Positions 7,430-12,737 of a DNA stretch of 12,737 bases are shown here, one piece after another. Source of the stretch: Lachnospiraceae bacterium (GTDB lineage: Bacteria > Bacillota > Clostridia > Lachnospirales > Anaerotignaceae); the NCBI GenBank assembly GCA_028695945.1, contig JAQVIB010000032.1:1-12737 (forward strand). The letters run 5' to 3'. Under the pieces are notes generated by a model, which saw only the letters and a program-made list of their open reading frames with translations, ran no database searches and had not been told where the DNA came from. The position numbers were made by a program, and so were the translations under genes. Within the stretch, counting starts at the first letter, position 1. Each line of letters opens with the position of its first letter.

Positions 7430-7796
7430 GAGGAGAAGGTGGAAGAAGGGAAAATTGACGTAGTGAAATCAAGCTGGAGAAAATGATTTTATTATTAAAG
7501 TTTAAGAAAATTTGAGATTTAACATGATTTCATGCCTAAAAACGGGCATTTCACGCCAAACCCCTAGGAATTGTATTGTTTTCTTGGTATTATGACGGCA
7601 AGTTAAATATGAAGGAGGTATGAGTTGTAAGGCGGTGTAAATTATAAGAGTATAATTTAGTAAAGGAGATGATTAATTCGAAGAAAAATAGAGAAATGAT
7701 TGTTTTATGTAATTTAACTTGGAATTAGAGCATAAAATTAAGATTTTTTACTAGAACTGGAACGACTATTGGTGTAAAATTGAAGGAGGAATTCAA
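7430..7796. other. Long non-coding stretch upstream of the secreted-protein gene
   Basis: About 370 nt without a convincing gene. It contains the interrupted palindrome CATGA-tt-TCATG (7523-7534), a small hairpin ATGCC/GGCAT (7532-7536 with 7545-7549), and a perfect TATAAT (7651-7656) that lacks a good -35. Two purine-rich SD-like sites at 7612-7619 and 7662-7668 each touch an ATG directly (7620: 6 codons; 7669: 19 codons). Zero spacing argues against efficient translation of these mini-ORFs. It could be a regulated leader or the decayed remains of a gene. Confidence 0.5.
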
Positions 7797-8489
7797 ATGC
7801 GCAAAACTATGAACAAAATAGTGTCAATACTGTTACTTACTACATTAACCATTACGTCAACAGGTGTAGATACATTTGCAAACACTGAGGAAAAACTTAG
7901 TATAAGTGACCAGTTTGTACAGGCTAATGAAGTTTCCGAATACCTTTCAGAAGCAAATGAAGTTATTAAGGTGGACGAGTATGATGTTAATTACTATATG
8001 GGTGATGATTTCGTTGTAGTAGATGACAAGGATAATGGATATTCATTAATTACATATAACAAAGATAAAACAGTTGCATATGTTAATGGGAATCCAATAA
8101 ATATTACAACTAACAGCAGAAGTTTTACAGGTATTGCGAATAGTAAAAAAGTTGCTTCATCAAGTAGTTGGGCATTGCATAGTTCACCTATTTTTCAAGT
8201 TTCGGCTGCTGGATTAGGTGTTACAGTTGTCGTTGGTTTGCTTCTTGGATATTGTACGCCACTTAAACCTTTTGCTTCATCTATAGTTTCATATTGTATG
8301 GGACAGTATGTAAGTGGTTATTTTCCGGACTCATCCGCTTTGACTTGTTATGAGGATGATTGGGTAAGGCTAATTGATGAGTATACTACAGAGTGGAAAT
8401 ATGTGGATAAAGTATATACTGGAACTTTAAGAAACTCGAAAGCTAAATATATTGGGACATGGACTACATATCAGAAAAGATATAATTAA
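7797..8489 (+). CDS. Secreted protein of unknown function with internal hydrophobic segment
   Basis: 230 aa; AAGGAGG (7783-7789) is 7 nt before ATG 7797. Residues 1-28 are a clear Sec signal peptide: basic MRKTMNK, hydrophobic ILLLTTLTI, and a likely cut after TFA at 28. Residues ~30-100 are acidic with a doubled ANEV element (43-46, 53-56) and a beta-rich part (FVVVDD, YSLITYNKDKTVAYVNG). A Ser-rich stretch leads into a hydrophobic Gly-rich segment at ~133-153 and then a Cys/Tyr-containing tail with three Cys (153, 167, 184). I do not recognise a named family. The layout (signal peptide, acidic propeptide-like part, hydrophobic Gly-rich segment) recalls large secreted bacteriocin-like proteins, but no transporter or protease gene is adjacent. 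It could equally be a wall-associated protein. Confidence 0.75.
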   Translation: MRKTMNKIVSILLLTTLTITSTGVDTFANTEEKLSISDQFVQANEVSEYLSEANEVIKVDEYDVNYYMGDDFVVVDDKDNGYSLITYNKDKTVAYVNGNPINITTNSRSFTGIANSKKVASSSSWALHSSPIFQVSAAGLGVTVVVGLLLGYCTPLKPFASSIVSYCMGQYVSGYFPDSSALTCYEDDWVRLIDEYTTEWKYVDKVYTGTLRNSKAKYIGTWTTYQKRYN

Positions 8490-8569
8490 TTAAGTAATTA
8501 ATAAGACAGCTTGATGTTTAATAGTTAATTTATATTAAGGATAGGTTCTTATTTCTAATTATATTTTAA

Positions 8570-8598
8570 TTGTATATGAAACGTATTTTCTATATTAT
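8570..8598 (+). promoter_or_regulatory. Sigma-A-type promoter for the small membrane protein
   Basis: TTGTAT (8570-8575), 17-nt spacer, TATTAT (8593-8598); five of six bases match the consensus at -10 and four of six at -35. The start near 8605 gives a ~69-nt leader, so this gene can be expressed apart from the one upstream. Confidence 0.6.
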
Positions 8599-8673
8599 TA
8601 AAAATACATAGCAGTCTGTTTAAGGATACTTTTGCTCTTTAAAATTTTTGTTGTAATGGATGAGGTGTGGAAA

Positions 8674-8895
8674 ATGTTTTTAACTGGTATACTTATTTAT
8701 GCAGTACCAGCTTGGATTGCTTATATGATAGCATCAAGACATAGAAAAAGTTATATAGAATTTATGAACTCTGAAGCCAGTGATTCTCAGAAAAAAGCCC
8801 GACGTTTATGGTACTTCATTAGTTTAGTAGTTTGGGTTGCTATAGTTATATCAGTTATATACTTTGGTTTTAACATAATTATCAATGCTTTATAA
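8674..8895 (+). CDS. Small two-helix membrane protein of unknown function
   Basis: 73 aa. The frame is open from 8632, but GAGGTG (8662-8667) is placed 6 nt before ATG 8674, which is therefore preferred. Two transmembrane helices are evident: ~2-19 (LTGILIYAVPAWIAYMIA) and ~47-71 (WYFISLVVWVAIVISVIYFG). A charged linker (SRHRKS, then SQKKARR) joins them; by the positive-inside rule the linker is cytoplasmic and both ends face out. No family was recognised. The position after a secreted protein would fit an immunity protein for a bacteriocin-like product, but the separate promoter and the 184-nt gap make that pairing weak. Confidence 0.6.
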   Translation: MFLTGILIYAVPAWIAYMIASRHRKSYIEFMNSEASDSQKKARRLWYFISLVVWVAIVISVIYFGFNIIINAL

Positions 8896-9002
8896 AAATA
8901 GATATATTTAGGAATTAAATAAGATAGTATTCGTAGTAATGTGCTATCTCATTTAAGAATAATAAAGTATAGAATTAAAAAAGTTACTATTATTTTTAAA
9001 GC

Positions 9003-9042
9003 AAAAAAAGTGGTGAAAATCCTTTCGGATTTCACCACTTTT
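9003..9042 (-). terminator. Intrinsic terminator of the rpsF-ssb-rpsR operon
   Basis: A ~16-bp stem with one bulged A and loop TTTC on the + strand (9006-9022 with 9027-9042). Read on the - strand it ends in a run of seven T (9009-9003), 30 nt past the rpsR stop. On the + strand four T follow the stem, so it may also stop transcripts from 8674. Confidence 0.9.
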
Positions 9043-9072
9043 AATATGTGCAATAAATTTTATGCTAAAATA

Positions 9073-9303
9073 TTAATCCTGTGAGTAAGGCATTAATGCA
9101 ACGTGTCTAGCTCTCTTAATAGCTGTTGTTAAAGCTCTCTGATGCTTAGCACAGTTACCTGTAATTCTTCTAGGAAGAATTTTACCTCTCTCGGAAACAT
9201 ATCTTCTTAACTTGTTGATATCTTTGAAGTCAACTGTTGTAATTTTGTCAGCACAAGACTGGCAAACACGTTTCTTTCTACGTCCACGTCTTTTTTGAAT
9301 CAT
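9073..9303 (-). CDS. rpsR: Small ribosomal subunit protein S18
   Basis: 76 aa, typical length. The basic N-terminus (QKRRGRRKKR), DFKDINKLRRYVSERGKILPRR in overlapping pieces, and AKHQR are S18 signatures. S18 sits on the 30S platform next to S6. Cys14, Cys17 (CQSC), Cys51 and His54 could form a zinc site, the so-called C+ form found in many Clostridia. It is the last gene of the operon, with SD AAGGAGG shortly before ATG 9303. Confidence 0.98.
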   Translation of the reverse strand: MIQKRRGRRKKRVCQSCADKITTVDFKDINKLRRYVSERGKILPRRITGNCAKHQRALTTAIKRARHVALMPYSQD

Positions 9304-9325
9304 TTTCCTAACCTCCTTTTATAAT

Positions 9326-9772
9326 TTAAAAGGGTAAATCATCGTCATCTAAACTTTCATCTATCGGGTAGAAACCTTCGTCTGTACTTGGTTTGGAATG
9401 TGCAGGTGCGTTTGCTCCATTAGCAGCCTTACCTTCTCTTCCTTCAAAAGATGTTTTACTTTCTGCAAAGTAATTCTCTTCTACAATAACATCTGTACTC
9501 CAACGTTTGGTTCCGTCTTTATCATCCCACGAACGAACTTGAAGTCTTCCGACTACGCTTACCATCTGGCCTTTTTTAAAGTACCGTTCAACAAATTCAC
9601 CGCTTTTACCGAAGGCAACGCAGTTTATAAAATCTGCATCTGGTTCTCCTTCACGCTTAAAGCGACGGTTTACTGCTAATGAAAATCTTGCTACCGCTAC
9701 TGGCGGATTTCCCTGAGAATATCTAACCTCAGGATCCCTCGCCAATCTTCCCATCAAGATAACTTTGTTCAT
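9326..9772 (-). CDS. ssb: Single-stranded DNA-binding protein
   Basis: 148 aa. An OB-fold of ~105 residues begins MNKVILMGRLARDPEVRY and contains FINCVAFGK and VVGRLQVRSW, as in bacterial SSB. A Gly/Ala/Ser-rich flexible linker follows, and the acidic tip ends in DDDDLPF, the conserved tail that binds replication and repair partners. It acts as a tetramer coating single-stranded DNA during replication, repair and recombination. It lies between rpsF and rpsR, the standard Gram-positive arrangement, with 12 nt to rpsF and 22 nt to rpsR, so it is co-transcribed. Confidence 0.98.
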   Translation of the reverse strand: MNKVILMGRLARDPEVRYSQGNPPVAVARFSLAVNRRFKREGEPDADFINCVAFGKSGEFVERYFKKGQMVSVVGRLQVRSWDDKDGTKRWSTDVIVEENYFAESKTSFEGREGKAANGANAPAHSKPSTDEGFYPIDESLDDDDLPF

Positions 9773-9784
9773 TTAATTACCTCC

Positions 9785-10075
9785 TTATTTAACATCCTTA
9801 CGGATAATGAGATAACGAAGAACATTTTCCATGATGCGGATACGGCTTTCTATTTCAGCAGGAGCTCCGCCCTCTGCCTCAAATGAAATAAAGCTAAAGA
9901 ATCCTTCATTAACTTTTTTGATTTCGTAAGCGAGTCTTCTTTTGCCCCAATCGTCAATTTTTTCGATTGTGCCACCGAATCTAGTAATCAAATCCTGTAC
10001 CTTCTGGCTTTCAGCAACTTTTGCTTCTTCCTCAAGGCCTGGTTTGAGAACCAATGCTAATTCGTACTTGTTCAT
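9785..10075 (-). CDS. rpsF: Small ribosomal subunit protein S6
   Basis: 96 aa, normal length. MNKYELALVLKPG, the WGKRRLAYEIKK segment and the C-terminal NVLRYLIIRKD are diagnostic. S6 pairs with S18 on the 30S platform. This is the first gene of the operon, preceded by AAGGAGGTG and a sigma-A promoter with a ~65-nt leader. In many bacteria this leader binds the S6-S18 complex for feedback control. Confidence 0.98.
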   Translation of the reverse strand: MNKYELALVLKPGLEEEAKVAESQKVQDLITRFGGTIEKIDDWGKRRLAYEIKKVNEGFFSFISFEAEGGAPAEIESRIRIMENVLRYLIIRKDVK

Positions 10076-10148
10076 TAAAATACACCTCCTTCTGGACTTA
10101 TGGCCCTTGTATTTTCAACAAGAGCAAGGATAATTGTTACAAGTGAGT

Positions 10149-10177
10149 ATTTTAACACATCTTGTTTAGAATTACAA
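10149..10177 (-). promoter_or_regulatory. Sigma-A promoter of the rpsF-ssb-rpsR operon
   Basis: On the - strand TTGTAA (10177-10172), 17 nt, TAAAAT (10154-10149). The start is expected near 10142. Confidence 0.8.
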
Positions 10178-10214
10178 GCATATTTAAAAAATTATAGCTT
10201 TATTATTTATGCAA

Positions 10215-10223
10215 TGCTAAAAT
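10215..10223 (+). promoter_or_regulatory. Candidate extended -10 promoter of the ketopantoate reductase-family gene
   Basis: TGC-TAAAAT (10215-10223) is an extended -10 element; no good -35 is visible at 17 nt. The start near 10230 would leave ~29 nt before ATG 10259. Confidence 0.4.
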
Positions 10224-10258
10224 GAAAGTATTAATTCAAATTTAAGGAGGTTTAAGCT

Positions 10259-11173
10259 ATGAAAATTGCAGTTTTAGGTATGGGTGCCATTGGAGGCGTT
10301 GTTGGTGGTGCACTTGCAAAAAATTTTGGTGATATATATTTTATTGCAAGAGGAAAAAGCCTTGAGGCTATTAAAAATAACGGGCTTACCATTGAAAGTG
10401 ATAAACTTGGTACGTTCAATGTTAAGCCAACATGTGTTACCCACAAGGTTGAAGATATAGGCATTGTGGACGTTCTTATTATAGCAACAAAAAGTTATGG
10501 TTTAGAAGAAGCATGCAAGCAGTGTGCACCTATTATTGACAAAAGTACAGTTGTTATTCCGTTGCTAAATGGTGTTGCGGTATCTGATGAGGCAGAAGCT
10601 TTCCTTAATAATGTAGGGAAAGTTGCCGACGGCTGCATTTATGCTTTTTCTTCCCTTGAAGAACCAGGCAGAACTAAGCATATTGGCGAGCTTTGCCACA
10701 TAGACTTTGGTTTTAAGGACGGACACACAAATGAAAAATGTGTTGAGCTTGCAAAAATGCTAAACAAAAGTGGAATTGAAACCGTATTTAGTAATGATAT
10801 TATGGTACCTGTTTGGGTAAAATATATTATGATGTGCGGAAATAGTGCGGTTTTTTCTTATTTTGAATGCTCGGCAGATATTGTTCACGCAAGCAAAGAA
10901 AAAATGAAGTATATTGAAGATGTTTATACAGAACTTTATACAATAGGAAAAGCAAAGGGTGTAAATTTACCAAGTGACGTTGTTGAAAAGCATATGGCTG
11001 TGTTTAAAGACCTTCCTGTTGGTGCTATAACCTCGCTGTACAGAGATTTAAAACAACCAGAAAACAAAACAGAGTTTGAAGCTGTTATTGGAAAGGGTAT
11101 TAGGCTTGCAAAGGAAACAGGTGTTAAGGTGCCTTGCCTTAATGCTGTTTACCAAAAGTACAAAGGCAGATAG
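10259..11173 (+). CDS. Ketopantoate reductase-family (PanE/ApbA) oxidoreductase
   Basis: 304 aa, usual length; AAGGAGG lies 8 nt before ATG 10259. The N-terminal Rossmann domain has GMGAIGG at 7-13. Residues that match the PanE catalytic and binding set are Lys78 (IATKS), Asn104 (LLNG), Lys188 and Asn195 (WVKYIMMCGNSAV), Ser259 and Glu272. In E. coli PanE these reduce 2-dehydropantoate to pantoate with NADPH, for pantothenate and CoA synthesis. No pan genes are nearby, and the ApbA/PanE superfamily includes members with other 2-keto acid or keto substrates, so the exact reaction is open. It stands alone, divergent from rpsF. Confidence 0.85.
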   Translation: MKIAVLGMGAIGGVVGGALAKNFGDIYFIARGKSLEAIKNNGLTIESDKLGTFNVKPTCVTHKVEDIGIVDVLIIATKSYGLEEACKQCAPIIDKSTVVIPLLNGVAVSDEAEAFLNNVGKVADGCIYAFSSLEEPGRTKHIGELCHIDFGFKDGHTNEKCVELAKMLNKSGIETVFSNDIMVPVWVKYIMMCGNSAVFSYFECSADIVHASKEKMKYIEDVYTELYTIGKAKGVNLPSDVVEKHMAVFKDLPVGAITSLYRDLKQPENKTEFEAVIGKGIRLAKETGVKVPCLNAVYQKYKGR

Positions 11174-11215
11174 AATAAAGAAATTAACATAATTCAAATT
11201 ATTTTTACAATTGGG

Positions 11216-11244
11216 TTGATTAATTGTTGCAAAAGTTATATAAT
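11216..11244 (+). promoter_or_regulatory. Sigma-A promoter of the GNAT-DUF2156 operon
   Basis: TTGATT (11216-11221), 17-nt spacer, perfect TATAAT (11239-11244). A start near 11251 gives a ~42-nt leader. Confidence 0.75.
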
Positions 11245-11292
11245 TAATATCAAATGATAATAATTATTGTTTCTTGAATTGAGGTGTTAAAT

Positions 11293-12402
11293 GTGAAAAC
11301 CATAAGAGCCGCAAGGCTTGGAGACAAGGAACAGTTTCAAAATTTATGGAACATAAGCTTTACAGATTCACTGGAGTTTAGAAGTTGGCTTTTTGCCAAC
11401 AGGTTTATACCAGATTATTCAATTTGTATTGAAGAGGACGGTAAAATAGTTTCGGGGGCTCAAAGCATTCCATACCACATTAAGATAAGGGACAGCATTG
11501 TGCCTGCAACTATGATGGTTGGAGCGTGTACTCATCCAGACTATGGCAAACGTGGATACATGAAACAGCTTTACACCCAGTACATGAACCAGATGAACCA
11601 AATGGGTGTAGTGGTTTGTGCCCATACGCCTGCTGTTTTGCGTACATATTTTTATGTAGGGCATTTTCCTGTAAGCGATACTGCGTTCATTGAGATTGAA
11701 AATGCCGAAAATGTTGACGCAGAGGGTTTAATCACTGTAAATCTTGGTGAAGAGGTGTCTCCACTTTTAAAATGCTATATTAAGGCGGCACAAAGATATT
11801 CGGGCATTATACATCGCTCCTTTACCGATTTCAAACTAAAATGTGATGATTACAGTGCTGATGGCGGAAAATGTATTGCTCTTTGGGAAAATGGCGAAAT
11901 TACTTCTTATGGCATATATTATAATACAGGGGAAATGCTTTATGCAGAGGAAGTAATGGCTTTAAATTCCAATGCTGAACAAAGGGTGGTTAATGCCCTT
12001 ATAAACCTTGGAGTTGGTAAAAAAGTGAAAATTAAACTTCCGCCAGATACATTGAGCAGAAGCAAACAGGGTACATTTACAATACAGCCACGAAATGTAC
12101 TGGGACTTGCCAATACCCAAAAGCTTTTAAAAGCAGTTGGCAAAGAAATTGAAATTGCAGTTAAGGTTAATGACGAAATAGTGGATGAAAATAATGGAAT
12201 TTTCAATTTTAAAGGTGAAAAGACAGACAGAAAGCCAGCATTTGAAGTTTCAGCGGGAAATCTTACTCAATTTTTGGTTGGGTATAAAACAATTGCACAC
12301 CTTGAAGCAGAGTGTAGTACAATTATATATAATAAGGAAGAAACGGAATTTTTGGACAAGGCACTACCTTTACAGGTATGCCATATTATAGATGAATATT
12401 GA
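11293..12402 (+). CDS. Eis-like GNAT family N-acetyltransferase with C-terminal SCP2-like domain
   Basis: 369 aa. GTG 11284 lies inside the SD GAGGTG (11281-11286), so GTG 11293, 6 nt after it, is the start. The N-terminal GNAT domain has the acetyl-CoA loop VGACTHPDYGKRGYM (76-90), the Q/RxxGxG/A equivalent, and TYFYVGHF at ~118-125. The middle fits a second, degenerate GNAT repeat. The end (EIAVKVNDEI, NNGIFNF, NLTQFLVGY) resembles the sterol-carrier-like domain of Eis enzymes. Eis-type proteins acetylate amines, including aminoglycosides in mycobacteria, but clostridial members have no assigned substrate. The next gene begins 16 nt after the stop. Confidence 0.82.
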   Translation: MKTIRAARLGDKEQFQNLWNISFTDSLEFRSWLFANRFIPDYSICIEEDGKIVSGAQSIPYHIKIRDSIVPATMMVGACTHPDYGKRGYMKQLYTQYMNQMNQMGVVVCAHTPAVLRTYFYVGHFPVSDTAFIEIENAENVDAEGLITVNLGEEVSPLLKCYIKAAQRYSGIIHRSFTDFKLKCDDYSADGGKCIALWENGEITSYGIYYNTGEMLYAEEVMALNSNAEQRVVNALINLGVGKKVKIKLPPDTLSRSKQGTFTIQPRNVLGLANTQKLLKAVGKEIEIAVKVNDEIVDENNGIFNFKGEKTDRKPAFEVSAGNLTQFLVGYKTIAHLEAECSTIIYNKEETEFLDKALPLQVCHIIDEY

Positions 12403-12418
12403 AAGAAGGTTACAGCCG

Positions 12419-12737
12419 ATGGGTTTAGAATTTAAAGATATAAATTTTAGTAGTAGAAAACTGTATGATAAATATATTAAGCCATGGAAGTGTGAGAACG
12501 CAGAGTTTAGCTTTGCACATATGTATATATGGGGTTGTGATGGAAAAATTCAGTTTGCACAAGCAGAGGACTGTTTGTTTGTAAAGCTGGATTTTGCTGG
12601 TGAAATTCCGTTTTTATGGCCTCCGTTTCCAAAAGACAGCACTGTAGATTATGCAAAGGCTGTTAAGTCAGGGTGCGAATACATGAAGAGCATTGGCGTA
12701 AAGCTTATGTATCGTTCGGTGGCAGAGCCATTTAAAA
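12419..12737 (+). CDS. DUF2156 / phosphatidylglycerol lysyltransferase C-terminal-like protein, 5' part
   Basis: The first ~106 codons, open to the window edge; AGAAGG (12404-12409) precedes ATG 12419. FSSRKLYDKYI, then NAEFSFAHMYIWG, is the typical start of DUF2156 proteins, a GNAT-like fold related to the catalytic part of MprF. In these stand-alone cytoplasmic forms no flippase half is present and the substrate is unknown. Pairing with an Eis-like acetyltransferase suggests a shared process. The catalytic half lies outside the window. Confidence 0.78.
   Translation, partial: MGLEFKDINFSSRKLYDKYIKPWKCENAEFSFAHMYIWGCDGKIQFAQAEDCLFVKLDFAGEIPFLWPPFPKDSTVDYAKAVKSGCEYMKSIGVKLMYRSVAEPFK

Noticed and set aside
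7368..7472. N-terminal extension of the dehydratase from 7472
   Set aside because: It crosses the predicted promoter and does not resemble the family, whose members begin close to GTG 7367.
7775..7780. TAAAAT as the -10 of the secreted-protein gene
   Set aside because: Transcription would begin inside the SD at 7783-7789, and the -35 is poor.
8922..8949. Hairpin AGATAGTA/TGCTATCT as terminator for the small membrane protein
   Set aside because: The loop is 12 nt and no T run follows, so intrinsic termination is unlikely.
10095..10142. S6-S18 feedback RNA element in the rpsF leader
   Set aside because: A small hairpin (CTTGT/ACAAG) exists, but I cannot see the bulged CCG described for this motif; a covariance-model search would decide.

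Overview
The window comes from a low-GC, Gram-positive, probably spore-forming member of the Clostridia. This rests on strong purine-rich Shine-Dalgarno (SD) sites (often GAGGTG or AAGGAGG), the rpsF-ssb-rpsR operon with a Cys-containing S18, AT-rich codon use, and four promoters resembling those read by the sporulation factor sigma-K. The species cannot be named from the sequence.

Layout. (1) 1-393: the 3' end of a class I aminotransferase and its intrinsic terminator. (2) 430-7430: an accessory surface-glycan locus. On the + strand are two related proteins with a DUF6385-like C-terminal domain (530-1240 and 1350-2072, the second with a 13-residue Thr-rich tandem repeat) and a glycosyltransferase with TPR repeats (2167-3963). 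Convergent to these, on the - strand, is a tight three-gene operon: a CapE/FnlA/WbjB-type UDP-GlcNAc 4,6-dehydratase (7367-6330), an RmlD/WbjC-like sugar-nucleotide reductase (6333-5506), and a glycosyltransferase with a methyltransferase-like tail (5505-3997). The two groups meet at a shared hairpin terminator. (3) 7430-8900: a long leader, a secreted protein of unknown function (7797-8489) and a small two-helix membrane protein with its own promoter (8674-8895). (4) 9003-10177: the housekeeping operon rpsF-ssb-rpsR on the - strand, with clear promoter and terminator. (5) 10215-12737: a ketopantoate reductase-family protein, then an Eis-like GNAT acetyltransferase and the start of a DUF2156-type protein in one operon.

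Main reading. All four transcription units of the glycan locus are preceded by the pattern mAC(m), 16-17 nt, CATANNNT(A/G), the sigma-K-type arrangement. No such site was found before the neighbouring genes examined. I infer a mother-cell sporulation module: two surface proteins, one with a Thr-rich repeat, plus enzymes that make a 6-deoxy-N-acetyl-hexosamine nucleotide and transfer sugars. The likely end product is a glycosylated spore-surface layer or filament, comparable in logic, not in sequence, to BclA-type exosporium glycoproteins. Family assignments are from recognition of motifs; the spore-surface role is inference.
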